NCBI GenBank assembly: GCA_023439545.1
Contig: JAEXNT010000042.1
Coordinates: 1 to 64,000 of the forward strand
Reading direction: 5' to 3'
Source: Bacillota bacterium
GTDB taxonomy: Bacteria; Bacillota; Clostridia; Acetivibrionales; DTU013
Length of the DNA stretch: 64,000 bases
In this document: one piece after another, positions 1-7,978 of the stretch
Layout of the letters: the number at the start of each line of letters is the position of its first letter
Numbering within the stretch: the stretch's first letter is position 1
The notes under the pieces: generated by a model
What the model was told of the DNA's origin: nothing
What the model saw: only the letters and a program-made list of their open reading frames with translations
Database searches by the model: none
Translations under genes and position numbers: made by a program

Positions 1-1387
1 CCAGGAAGTACCTGTCGTGTGATACAGCGATAACAGCTCCCGGAAAGTCGTCGATATAGTTTTCGAGAATCGTGAGCGTCTGAATATCGAGGTCGTTGGT
101 AGGTTCGTCGAGCAGCAGCACATTGGGCGCGCCCATCAGGACCCGCAACAGATACAGTCTCCTTCTTTCTCCTCCGGAAAGCTTGGAAATGGGCGTCCAC
201 TGGACTGCCGGAGGAAACAGGAATCTTTCGAGCATCTGAGAAGCGCTCACAACACCTTCCGACGTCGTGAGGTATTCGGCCTCGTCCCGTATATACTCTA
301 TTACGCGCTTGCCCGTATCCATATCTTCGCTTTCCTGAGAGAACAAACCTATCTTTATCGTCTCTCCGAATATCGCATTTCCGCTGTCAGGCTGCAGTTT
401 GCCAGCTATTATCCTGAGCAGTGTGGATTTTCCCGCGCCGTTTGGTCCGATTATACCTGCACGGTCATCCCTGGAAAGTACATAACTGAAATCACGTATG
501 ATATTCCTGCCGTCATAGCTCTTTGCAATATGCTCGAGCTCGATCGTCTTCCTGCCCATGCGGGCTGAACCGGCCTGTATCTCGATACTCCCGTATGTTT
601 CGGGAGGACGCTCTTCATTAAGCTTTTCAAACCTGTCGATCCTTGCCTGCTGCTTGGTCGAACGCGCCTGCGCTCCGCGGCGTATCCATGCAAGCTCGCG
701 TCTGTACAGGTTCTGCCTTTTTCTTTCCGACGCCTGTTCCAACTCCTCGCGCTCGGCTTTCATTTCGACGAACCTGCTGTAATTGGCCTGATAGCTGAAA
801 AGCCTTCCGAAATCGAGCTCGATGATCCTGTTGGTGACCCTGTCCAGAAAATATCTGTCGTGCGTTACCATAAGAAGTGCGCCCCTGCGGCTGTTCAGAT
901 ACTTTTCGAGCCAGTCGACGGCAGAATTGTCAAGGTGGTTAGTCGGCTCGTCGAGTATCAGCAGGTCCGAGGGATGTGTGAGAACCGCGGCAAGCGCGGC
1001 TCTTTTTCTTTGCCCGCCCGAAAGCGTGCTGAGCTTAGCGTTGAATTCAGTGACGCCAAGCTTCGTAAGCATCGTCTTGACTTCATATTCACCGGAATCC
1101 CCGGCAGCTTGAGGCAATTCGTTCAATACATGCTCCAGGACGGTCATGTCTTTTCCGAATTCCGGCAGCTGCGGCAGATAAGCGATCCTTAGACCGTTCG
1201 TCATTGTTATCCTGCCTTCATCCGGGGTTTCGACTCCGGCCATGACCTTCAAAAGGGTAGACTTGCCTGTCCCGTTAATACCGATGACGCCTATTTTCTC
1301 GCCTTCATTTATACCAAGGGTTATCTGGCTGAAAAGAGCCTTCTCACTATAGCTTTTTGAAATTTTCTCAGCCGACAGGAGGTTCAT
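1..1387 (-). CDS. ABC-F family ATPase, Uup-like (3' end outside window)
   Basis: Cytosolic ABC-F protein: two ATP-binding cassettes and no membrane segment. Such proteins act on the ribosome or in DNA/translation quality control rather than in transport. The reading starts MNLLSAEKISKSY and shows a first Walker A (GINGTGKST), first signature LSGGQRKR and Walker B LILDEPTNHLD. A charged linker follows, then a second Walker A (GPNGAGKST), signature LSGGERRR and LLLDEPTNDLD. About 462 codons are visible and the C-terminus, where Uup proteins carry a coiled coil, lies beyond base 1. The ATG overlaps the stop of the preceding ABC-F gene (TGATG), so the two are translationally coupled. Both cassettes look catalytically intact. 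The Uup label rests on the linker and layout; which ABC-F subgroup it belongs to is less certain than the family. Confidence 0.9.
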   Translation of the reverse strand, partial: MNLLSAEKISKSYSEKALFSQITLGINEGEKIGVIGINGTGKSTLLKVMAGVETPDEGRITMTNGLRIAYLPQLPEFGKDMTVLEHVLNELPQAAGDSGEYEVKTMLTKLGVTEFNAKLSTLSGGQRKRAALAAVLTHPSDLLILDEPTNHLDNSAVDWLEKYLNSRRGALLMVTHDRYFLDRVTNRIIELDFGRLFSYQANYSRFVEMKAEREELEQASERKRQNLYRRELAWIRRGAQARSTKQQARIDRFEKLNEERPPETYGSIEIQAGSARMGRKTIELEHIAKSYDGRNIIRDFSYVLSRDDRAGIIGPNGAGKSTLLRIIAGKLQPDSGNAIFGETIKIGLFSQESEDMDTGKRVIEYIRDEAEYLTTSEGVVSASQMLERFLFPPAVQWTPISKLSGGERRRLYLLRVLMGAPNVLLLDEPTNDLDIQTLTILENYIDDFPGAVIAVSHDRYFL

Positions 1388-3003
1388 CAAGCGTACATTT
1401 CCTTTCGCAATGCTTGTATTTCCTCGCTTTCGAGGTATTCGTCATAGGGCATCTGCTTGTCGATCAGGCCCTTCGGTGTGATCTCCATTATCCTGTTCGC
1501 TACGGTCTGCACAAATTGGTGATCGTGGGACACGAACAGTATGGTTCCCTTGAAATTCATGAGTCCGTTGTTAAGCGCGGTTATCGATTCGAGGTCGAGA
1601 TGGTTTGTAGGTTCGTCGAACAGCAGTGTGTTTGCGCCCGACAGCATCATTTTCGCCAGCATGCAGCGTACCTTCTCCCCTCCGGAAATAACGCAGGCCT
1701 TTTTCAGGGCCTCTTCCCCCGAGAAAAGCATCCTGCCCAGCCAGCCGCGCAGGAAGGTTTCCGTCTCGTCCTTGGAATACTGCCTCAGCCATTCGACCAG
1801 CGACAATTCCACCCCGTCGAAATACTCGGAGTTGTCCTTGGGGAAATAGGCGCGCGATGTGGTTATGCCCCATTTGAAGTCCCCGCTATCGGGCTCCAGC
1901 TCTTCTGTCAGTATCTTTAGAAGCGTTGTCTTTTCAAATCCATTCGGCCCGACAAATGCCACCTTGTCGCCCTTGTTTATTGTAAAACTCACGTTGTCCA
2001 GCGCCTTGACGCCGTCTATCACCTTCGTTATGCCGTTTACCGACAGCAGATCGTTTCCGACCTCCCTGTCGGGTTTGAAATCCACGAACGGGTATTTTCG
2101 CGAAGAGGGCCTGATGTCCTCAAGTGTGAGCTTCTCAAGCAGCTTCTTGCGCGAGGTGGCCTGTTTCGACTTGGAGGCATTGGCACTGAAGCGTTGTATG
2201 AATTCCTGCAGCTCTTTTATCTTGGCTTCGGTCTTCCGGTTCTGGTCCTTTGTCTGCTGAATTGCAAGCTGGCTCGATTCGTACCAGAAATCATAATTGC
2301 CGGAATACAGCTGTATCTTGCCGAAATCTATGTCTGCTATATGAGTGCAGACCTTGTTCATAAAATGCCTGTCATGCGATACTACTATTACAGTATTGTC
2401 GAAATTGTACAAGAAGTTTTCCAGCCAGGAAATAGAGGCAACGTCCAGGTGATTCGTCGGTTCGTCCATCAGCAGTATGTCGGGAGCGCCGAAAAGCGCT
2501 TGTGCTAAAAGGACCCTGACCTTCAGGTTCGATTCCAGGTCGCCCATCTTTTTATAATGGAATTCTTCTCCTATGCCAAGGCCGTTGAGCAGCGTGGCGG
2601 CTTCAGATTCGGCCTCCCAGCCGTTCAGTTCGGAAAATTCTGTTTCAAGCTCCGAGATTTTCATCCCGTCCTCCTCTGAGAAATCCGACTTTGCGTACAG
2701 CTGCTCCTTTTCGTCCATTATTTCGCAGAGTCTCTTATGTCCCATGATTACGGTCTTCAGTACCTCGAATTCATCGAATTCGAACTGGTTCTGCTTCAGC
2801 ACGGCAAGCCTCTTGCCCGGTTCGATCGATACATCGCCCCTGTTGGCTTCCAACTCTCCGGAGAGTATTTTGAGAAATGTCGATTTCCCTGAGCCGTTGG
2901 CCCCGATCAGGCCGTAGCAGTTGCCCGGTGTGAATTTTATGTTTACGTCTTCAAAAAGTATCCTTTCCCCGAATCTCAGGGATATGCCGGTGGTGCTTAT
3001 CAT
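1387..3003 (-). CDS. ABC-F family ATPase, YkpA/YbiT-like
   Basis: A 538-aa cytosolic twin-cassette ATPase of the ABC-F class, probably ribosome-associated. Cassette 1 (about residues 1-250) has Walker A GANGSGKST and Walker B LLMDEPTNHLD, but its signature is irregular (GDLESNLKVR in place of LSGGQ). Cassette 2 (about 320-520) has signature ISGGEKVR and Walker B LLFDEPTNHLD, but its Walker A reads GPNGFEKTT, so the glycine before the catalytic lysine is replaced by glutamate. I recall irregular second P-loops in the YkpA branch, so this may be a family trait rather than damage. The ATG is preceded by AAAGGATG about 10 nt upstream. It is the first gene of a two-gene operon with the Uup-like gene, behind a promoter at 3143-3171 and a leader of about 130 nt. 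Confidence 0.9.
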   Translation of the reverse strand: MISTTGISLRFGERILFEDVNIKFTPGNCYGLIGANGSGKSTFLKILSGELEANRGDVSIEPGKRLAVLKQNQFEFDEFEVLKTVIMGHKRLCEIMDEKEQLYAKSDFSEEDGMKISELETEFSELNGWEAESEAATLLNGLGIGEEFHYKKMGDLESNLKVRVLLAQALFGAPDILLMDEPTNHLDVASISWLENFLYNFDNTVIVVSHDRHFMNKVCTHIADIDFGKIQLYSGNYDFWYESSQLAIQQTKDQNRKTEAKIKELQEFIQRFSANASKSKQATSRKKLLEKLTLEDIRPSSRKYPFVDFKPDREVGNDLLSVNGITKVIDGVKALDNVSFTINKGDKVAFVGPNGFEKTTLLKILTEELEPDSGDFKWGITTSRAYFPKDNSEYFDGVELSLVEWLRQYSKDETETFLRGWLGRMLFSGEEALKKACVISGGEKVRCMLAKMMLSGANTLLFDEPTNHLDLESITALNNGLMNFKGTILFVSHDHQFVQTVANRIMEITPKGLIDKQMPYDEYLESEEIQALRKEMYA

Positions 3004-3029
3004 ATTTGTTATTCATCCTTTATTTTATC

Positions 3030-3080
3030 TTATTTATCTTTCAAAACGGTCCGGCCTTCAATGTGCCGTCCGCAAGCCAT
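3030..3080 (-). CDS. candidate 16-codon leader peptide upstream of the ABC-F operon
   Basis: Within the 5' leader of the ABC-F operon, an ATG preceded by AGGAC with 8-nt spacing opens a 16-codon frame (MACGRHIEGRTVLKDK) that stops 26 nt before the ABC-F start. ABC-F genes of Firmicutes are often controlled by short upstream ORFs and attenuation, which makes the frame worth listing. Nothing shows that it is translated. Confidence 0.25.
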   Translation of the reverse strand: MACGRHIEGRTVLKDK

Positions 3081-3142
3081 GCCAGTCCGTCCTGACAGCA
3101 GTATGGCTTCCGCTGTTCTATGCCGACAGCATACAGGAACTG

Positions 3143-3171
3143 ATTATAACACATATATAATGCGTTGTCAC
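3143..3171 (-). promoter_or_regulatory. predicted SigA promoter of the ABC-F operon
   Basis: On the minus strand, GTGACA (3166-3171) and TATAAT (3143-3148) are separated by exactly 17 nt. The transcript would start near 3136 and leave a leader of about 130 nt before the ABC-F start at 3003. Confidence 0.55.
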
Positions 3172-3345
3172 AGCCCAAGATTTCTGAAACTTTTCCGCAC
3201 GGCTCCGTCACAGTCCCTTCAGTTACGCCGAAGCTCATCTGTTTCTGCCGCAGCCCTCCTGTTTCCGTCACTATCCTCCGGTGAACAACAGGCGTATCTG
3301 CGGCATAATATGAACTGAAGTAAATTATGTAAAGGTGGTATTCGA
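3172..3345. other. intergenic remainder between divergent ABC-F operon and M15 peptidase gene
   Basis: With the leader and promoter above, this completes a stretch of 342 nt (3004-3345) without a firm gene. A minus-strand open frame crosses it (3041-3400), but it overlaps the start of the M15 gene, lacks a ribosome site and matches nothing I recognise. The only clear signal at the right edge is AAAGGTGG at 3330-3337, the ribosome site of the next gene. Confidence 0.5.
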
Positions 3346-4029
3346 ATGCCAAATGTTTATGTGTATAATGACCGGAGCAACAACATGGAATATTACACAC
3401 TGGGCCTGTCGGATGCGATGCCCTACAACATTGGACGTACGCTTACTGTCAGGGAATTCAGGGCAAATTCGACCGCAAATACGATCTGGACTACCAGGAG
3501 GGCAATGGAAGCGTTCAATATAACGAGAAGCGCCTGGGGGCGACCGATCTATGTAGGCTATGCCTTCAAGCGGATCTGGGAGGGCGGGCATGATCCGATG
3601 TCCCAGCACTATGCAGGCGTGGCATTCGATGTCGGGCAGAACCTCGATGGCGTCACCCGGGACCAGCTTCGTGATACTGCGGCTGCAACAGGAGTGTGGA
3701 GTTATGTCGAGCCCGCCTATCTAACACCGACGTGGGTGCATTTCGACGCCCGGCAGAGCCCGGCGGCATGCCCGAATGGAGGATATCCTCTGCTTAGGTC
3801 CGGAAGTGTTGGCGTCTATGTACTTACGCTGCAGGATGCTTTGAATGCGCTGGGTTACACAGGCTCCGGGCTTGATGGCTATTATGGAGCGGGTACGCGC
3901 AGAGCGGTGACGAATTTCCAGCGCGCGCAGGGTCTTGCCGCGGACGGCATAGCGGGCTGCAACACTCTCAACAGATTGACGGAGCTTGCTGTCGGCATCG
4001 GGAAGACGCCCACGGTTGTCGATCCGTAA
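3346..4029 (+). CDS. M15-type zinc D,D-peptidase with peptidoglycan-binding domain
   Basis: A 227-aa protein with two parts. Residues about 1-145 resemble the peptidase M15A fold (D-alanyl-D-alanine carboxypeptidase-like) with the zinc signature SQHYAGVAFD and the later WVHFD, supplying the expected His, Asp and His ligands. The glutamate in YVEPAYL may be the catalytic base. Residues about 150-215 form a PG_binding_1 domain (LRSGSVGVYVLTLQDAL ... DGYYGAGTRRAVTNFQ). The likely role is trimming or hydrolysis of peptidoglycan peptides. No signal peptide or transmembrane helix is visible, so it may act in the mother cell or forespore compartment, or be released at lysis. The M14 protein at 56892-58163 has the same binding module. 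Start chosen for AAAGGTGG about 8 nt upstream. Confidence 0.8.
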   Translation: MPNVYVYNDRSNNMEYYTLGLSDAMPYNIGRTLTVREFRANSTANTIWTTRRAMEAFNITRSAWGRPIYVGYAFKRIWEGGHDPMSQHYAGVAFDVGQNLDGVTRDQLRDTAAATGVWSYVEPAYLTPTWVHFDARQSPAACPNGGYPLLRSGSVGVYVLTLQDALNALGYTGSGLDGYYGAGTRRAVTNFQRAQGLAADGIAGCNTLNRLTELAVGIGKTPTVVDP

Positions 4030-4037
4030 AAAATAGT

Positions 4038-4066
4038 TTGATTGGCTTATGGTGGGAATATATAAT
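4038..4066 (+). promoter_or_regulatory. predicted SigA promoter of the M24 peptidase gene
   Basis: TTGATT (4038-4043), a 17-nt spacer and a perfect TATAAT (4061-4066) lie 28 nt before the start codon at 4094. The gene is therefore probably transcribed separately from the M15 gene that ends at 4029. Confidence 0.65.
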
Positions 4067-4093
4067 AATAAAAAACGGCAGAGGAAGTAAGTT

Positions 4094-5305
4094 ATGATAA
4101 ATGGTTCAACAATCAATATCAATAAAGTCCCCTTATCCGAACTCGAACAAAGGATGAAACGCTTCAGGACCATACTGGATGAGAGGGAGCCCGAATGGGA
4201 GCTCGCGCTGGTCATAAGCAAGATCGATCTGTACTACTTAACCGGTACCATGCAGGAAGGACTGCTATTCATACCGAGAGACAAAGACGCGGTATTTTAT
4301 GTGCGACGCAGCTTTGAAAGAGCGGTCGAGGAATCGTTTTTCCACGGCATCAGGCCGATGGAGTCCTACCGCGATGCAGCCGCGTCTCTCGGCAGACTGC
4401 CGGGCACGGCCCATATCGAGGCGGAAGTCATTCCCCTTGCCATGTGCGAACGGTTGAAAAAATATTTCGGGTTTACTGCTTTCAAATCGATGGACGCCTG
4501 CATTTCAAGTGCAAGGTCCGTAAAAAGCCCATATGAGCTTGGAATGATGACAAAGGCGGGAGACATACACAGAAGGGTGCTCGAAGACCGCGTACCGTCA
4601 TTGCTGCGCGTGGGAATGACTGAAAGCGAGCTGACTGCCGAGATCTTTTCAGTGCTTGTAGCGGAGGGACACCAGGGGATAGCGCGTTTCTCCATGTTCG
4701 ATACGGAAATAATGCTGGGGCATATAGCTTTTGGGGAAAGCTCGCTTTACCCGACCTATTTCAACGGCCCCGGCGGCAATTATGGTCTGGGACCAGCGAT
4801 GCAGCTGATGGGGAACCGGGAGCGCAAGCTCAGGGAAGGCGACCTGATTTTCATCGACACGGGGTGCGGATATGAAGGCTACCAGTCGGACAAGACAATG
4901 ACATATGTTTTCGGAAAACCGCTGCCCGCGCATGCGCGGGAGATACATGAAAAATGCCTTGATATACAGTTTCGAATGGCTTCGATGCTGAGACCCGGAG
5001 AAATTCCTTCGAAAATCTACGAAAATATCATGAAGGATATAAACGAGGACTGCCTGCCCAATTTCATGGGATACGGCGGCAGAAGGGCGAAGTTCCTCGG
5101 CCACGGCATCGGTCTGCAGGTCGATGAGCTCCCTGTGCTTGCAAAAGGCTTCGATGAACCGCTGCAGGAGGGAATGGCATTTGCGCTCGAACCGAAGGCA
5201 GGCGTGGAAGGTATTGGAATGGTGGGAATAGAGAATACATTTATCGTGACCGCAGAAGGGGGCAGGTGCATTACAGGCAGCCATCCCGGGCTCATGCAGG
5301 TGTGA
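4094..5305 (+). CDS. M24 family metallopeptidase (Xaa-Pro aminopeptidase-like)
   Basis: A 403-aa cytosolic enzyme with a creatinase-like N-terminal domain (about 1-165) followed by a pita-bread M24 catalytic domain (about 175-400). The five metal ligands of the family can be placed: Asp in IDTGCGY, Asp in YQSDKT, His in LGHGIGL, Glu in ALEPKA and Glu in GIENTF. The family removes N-terminal residues next to proline using two Mn or Co ions. Length and domain order fit PepQ/PepP-type proteins. The start follows AGAGGAAG with suitable spacing and its own promoter. The gene stands alone; the 255-nt structured repeat begins 6 nt after its stop codon. Substrate preference cannot be told from sequence. 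Confidence 0.88.
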   Translation: MINGSTININKVPLSELEQRMKRFRTILDEREPEWELALVISKIDLYYLTGTMQEGLLFIPRDKDAVFYVRRSFERAVEESFFHGIRPMESYRDAAASLGRLPGTAHIEAEVIPLAMCERLKKYFGFTAFKSMDACISSARSVKSPYELGMMTKAGDIHRRVLEDRVPSLLRVGMTESELTAEIFSVLVAEGHQGIARFSMFDTEIMLGHIAFGESSLYPTYFNGPGGNYGLGPAMQLMGNRERKLREGDLIFIDTGCGYEGYQSDKTMTYVFGKPLPAHAREIHEKCLDIQFRMASMLRPGEIPSKIYENIMKDINEDCLPNFMGYGGRRAKFLGHGIGLQVDELPVLAKGFDEPLQEGMAFALEPKAGVEGIGMVGIENTFIVTAEGGRCITGSHPGLMQV

Positions 5306-5310
5306 GATGG

Positions 5311-5565
5311 ACTGGGGCAGTTAGGCTGCATTGATGCGGGATGAAAGCTCCAAGCGGTCCAGGGTTCATGCTCTGTTTTATTCGGCCGCCTCTAGCGGCA
5401 TCGACTGGTCGCAAATGCCTTGCATTTGCTGCTCGCCCATGCGTCCTGCGTGCCGTATCCGGCTAAATCTGCCATCCATGGCGGATTTGCCTCATGCTGA
5501 TACTGCATTCACCATGTACCGCTAAGTCGCTTAATCATGCACCATTACAGCCGAACTGCCCCAGT
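5311..5565 (-). repeat. structured repeat family A, copy 1 (candidate non-coding RNA)
   Basis: An intergenic element closed by an 18-bp inverted repeat (5311-5328 with 5548-5565, one mismatch), continuing inward as a weaker helix. Internal hairpins include GCAAATGC-CTT-GCATTTGC (5411-5429), GCCGC/GCGGC and AAATC-GCC/GGC-GATTT arms around 5483-5506. The same element is at 62281-62532 in the opposite orientation. The inner core is nearly identical, whereas the closing helix has a different sequence that is still paired. G-U pairs in both copies fit the minus strand here as the RNA strand, opposite to the flanking genes. I do not recognise the family. It carries no coding frame of note. Confidence 0.7.
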
Positions 5566-5692
5566 TCCGATCCATGTTTTCAGAGGAGTCTCCCAGCTTA
5601 CCTCTATTCACGCATAATTTTCAAATTTCGTCCGAGAATATATGTAAGATTTCTACTGACCTGAACATGCCCTGATGAAAGGAGAAATGAAC

Positions 5693-5857
5693 ATGCCTGA
5701 TAAGAAGAAAGACTATGACCTCGGAGTTCCTGTAGAGAAGCACGATACAGCCGCATGGGCTAATATCGAAAAGAAAAAATCCCATTCGAGAGTTACGATA
5801 CCTTCGGAATTCCAGATAACGAACGCGAAAATACATGTTGACGAAAATGAAAAGTAA
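5693..5857 (+). CDS. small DUF3787-type (spore surface) protein
   Basis: A 54-aa acidic/basic, soluble protein beginning MPDKKKDYDLGVPVEKH and ending IHVDENEK. The pattern (V..HDTAAWANIEK, then an IPSE segment, then NAK..VDENEK) matches my recollection of the DUF3787 family, found in Clostridia and linked to the spore surface in Clostridioides difficile. The start is set by AAAGGAG at 5678-5684, 8 nt before the ATG at 5693; the in-frame ATGs at 5675 and 5687 sit too close to that site or before it. No membrane segment or signal peptide is seen. The molecular function of the family is unknown. The gene stands between the structured repeat and the YesM-type kinase. Confidence 0.75.
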   Translation: MPDKKKDYDLGVPVEKHDTAAWANIEKKKSHSRVTIPSEFQITNAKIHVDENEK

Positions 5858-6085
5858 AAGGTAACAGTTTTGTGGGGTCTATCCCGTCATCCAAGAGAAC
5901 GAGTCCTTGAGGACGGCGGGGTGGATCCTGCAGTTACTGCAGTTACTGCTCAAGTCGACCGTGGCACATGACCATCATTTGGCTCAACACCTGATCCCGG
6001 TTCTTGTATTGCACTTTCCAATTCTTTAATGTAAGGGAACTTTTTTTCATACGGTAAGTTGACGCGATCCAGACATGGCATCTCT
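5858..6085 (+). other. intergenic region before the histidine kinase
   Basis: Together with the promoter that follows, this is a gap of 312 nt without a gene. It contains an imperfect hairpin with arms CCGTC and GACGG (5887-5920), and the short direct repeat GCAGTTACT twice in a row (5933-5950). A TTGACG box at 6058-6063 lacks a partner at the right distance. Confidence 0.4.
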
Positions 6086-6114
6086 TTGCAATTTTATGCC
6101 GCACGCTGTAAAAT
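6086..6114 (+). promoter_or_regulatory. predicted SigA promoter of the two-component operon
   Basis: TTGCAA (6086-6091), a 17-nt spacer and TAAAAT (6109-6114) lie about 55 nt before the kinase start at 6170. Confidence 0.5.
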
Positions 6115-6169
6115 AAAATTACAGGCAATTCTTTTCCTACATCACCGGCAGCATAAGGGAGAAGGGAAC

Positions 6170-7978
6170 ATGAATACATTTACCAGGCTGATCATTGCGT
6201 TCATAATTATTATTTTTGTCCCTTTTGCGATTTCTTTCTATGTTTTTCAGAAGACAGCCAACGATATGACAGTGAGTCAGATATCTTCGGAAACGTCGAA
6301 TTCAATTGAGCTTGTATCCAACAGTATTGACAGTTTGCTTAAGAAAATGGCATCCATAGCATTGTATGTTAATGATGACGAAAGCATAAAAGAACTGATT
6401 CAGCAGGAAACGGAAGACTCTTATGCACCACCGTTTTCAAACCGGGAGAATAAAAATTTAAGCAAGCTTAACAGAATCAATAAATTCAATGGTTTTATCA
6501 GCAACATGGCCTTTAATATGATAGGGACCCGATGCTATATCACCATTATTACTTCATCGGGCCAGAAATACACCAATTGGGCTTACGAAGGCGCAGGTTC
6601 CGATTCGTATCTGAACCGGTATATGCCTGGAAACACTATGGATAAAGGGACGAATCTTATTTGGAAAGGTATAGAGAAAAACTATATAGAAAGCGAGACT
6701 AACCTCCATCCTTATGTTATGACTCTTGTCAAAAATATTTATAATGCTTCAGGTGAGAAACAATACGGGACTTTTGTAATAAGCGTGCCGGAAGACGAAA
6801 TCAGCAAGCTTATGACAACTGAAAATCAACTGCAGAAAAGAGTTATTCTGAACGAAAACCTGGATGTGATCTCATCAACGGTAAAGGAGTGGCTGAATAA
6901 ACCGTTCAAAAATATATACGATTGTATATTCCCGGAAGAGCAAAAGGGCTATTTTGTTATAGACGATGTAAAAGGTAATAAATCAATCATTTCCTATAAC
7001 ACAATAAGAGATTGGAAGGTTGTGGATATAAAATCCTATGACGCTATAACCGAACAGCTGGGTAAAGTGCGGAATCAGCTGTTAATCATAAATGCAATTT
7101 TCATATTGGCCTTTTGGGGTATTTCAGCCGTAATAGCACAAAATATTTCCAAGCCTTTGAGGAAGCTTGCCAGATTGATGCTCAAAACCGACCTGGATAG
7201 CTCTTATGGAGACCAACCCGTTAAAAGGCATGACGAGATTGGAATTCTTGAAGAAAACTTCAACACTATGAGGAAAAATATAAAGCTGCTGATGCAGGAT
7301 AACCTGGACAAGGAAAGAAAAAAAAGAGACGCGGAATTGAAATCGCTTCAGGCCCAAATCAGTCCTCATTTTTTGTTTAACACACTTAATGCGGTGAGAT
7401 GGGCGGCTATCAACAACAATGCAAAAAAAGCGGCAGATATGGTTCTTGCATTAACAAACCTCCTCAGAATGACTATAGTCAAGGGGGATGAGCTGATCAC
7501 TGTCGAAGAGGAGATAGAAAATCTGAAAAATTATTCGGCTATATTCCAAATGCGCCATTCCATCGAATTCCAACTGCATTGCAGCATAGACGAGGATATA
7601 AGACAATATGGAATTCCTAAGCTTTTACTGCAGCCTCTGGTTGAAAATGCAATTATCCACGGCTTTGAAGGCATGGTTACCGGGGGAGTGATCGATATTA
7701 CAGGTACGAAAAGGGACGGTTTTGTCGTGCTTTGTGTAAAGGATAACGGGGTAGGTATTAGCCCTGATTCTGGATTAAGGGGAGAGAACACAGGAAAGTT
7801 CAAGTTCTCGGGTATCGGGATAAGGAACGTAGATGAGCGGATTAAGCTCTATTTTGGAGAAAAATACGGATTAAGGCTGGAGAGCAATGAAGGGAAAGGG
7901 ACTTCCGCGGAGGTATGGCTTCCGGAGCAGAGTGGGAAAGAGGGGCAAGCTTATGATAAAGATATTGCTAGTCGATGA
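6170..7978 (+). CDS. YesM-type sensor histidine kinase
   Basis: A 602-aa membrane sensor kinase. A first helix (about residues 5-25) and a second (about 302-325) frame an extracellular sensor domain of about 270 aa. A HAMP linker follows, then a His_kinase domain with H-box QISPHFLFNTLN (His near 399), and an ATPase domain with N-box QPLVENAIIHG and G-box DNGVGIS. This is the LytS/YesM class, which in Firmicutes typically senses extracellular carbohydrate or a binding protein and phosphorylates an AraC-type regulator. The start at 6170 has GAGAAGGGAA just upstream; an earlier in-frame ATG at 6059 would add 37 residues without a ribosome site. The response regulator overlaps its 3' end by 26 nt. 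Most likely controls the ABC transporter and glycosidase genes downstream. Confidence 0.92.
   Translation: MNTFTRLIIAFIIIIFVPFAISFYVFQKTANDMTVSQISSETSNSIELVSNSIDSLLKKMASIALYVNDDESIKELIQQETEDSYAPPFSNRENKNLSKLNRINKFNGFISNMAFNMIGTRCYITIITSSGQKYTNWAYEGAGSDSYLNRYMPGNTMDKGTNLIWKGIEKNYIESETNLHPYVMTLVKNIYNASGEKQYGTFVISVPEDEISKLMTTENQLQKRVILNENLDVISSTVKEWLNKPFKNIYDCIFPEEQKGYFVIDDVKGNKSIISYNTIRDWKVVDIKSYDAITEQLGKVRNQLLIINAIFILAFWGISAVIAQNISKPLRKLARLMLKTDLDSSYGDQPVKRHDEIGILEENFNTMRKNIKLLMQDNLDKERKKRDAELKSLQAQISPHFLFNTLNAVRWAAINNNAKKAADMVLALTNLLRMTIVKGDELITVEEEIENLKNYSAIFQMRHSIEFQLHCSIDEDIRQYGIPKLLLQPLVENAIIHGFEGMVTGGVIDITGTKRDGFVVLCVKDNGVGISPDSGLRGENTGKFKFSGIGIRNVDERIKLYFGEKYGLRLESNEGKGTSAEVWLPEQSGKEGQAYDKDIASR

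Noticed and set aside
1357..1920. 187-codon plus-strand frame opposite the ABC-F gene
   Set aside because: Antisense shadow of a well-conserved ATPase coding region.
3041..3400. 119-codon minus-strand frame upstream of the ABC-F genes
   Set aside because: It overlaps the start of the M15 gene and the predicted promoter, lacks a ribosome site and matches no family I know.
5311..5565. Interpretation as a MITE with terminal inverted repeats
   Set aside because: The terminal arms differ completely between the two copies while staying complementary, and no target duplication is visible; a mobile DNA end would be expected to keep its sequence. It is not fully excluded.
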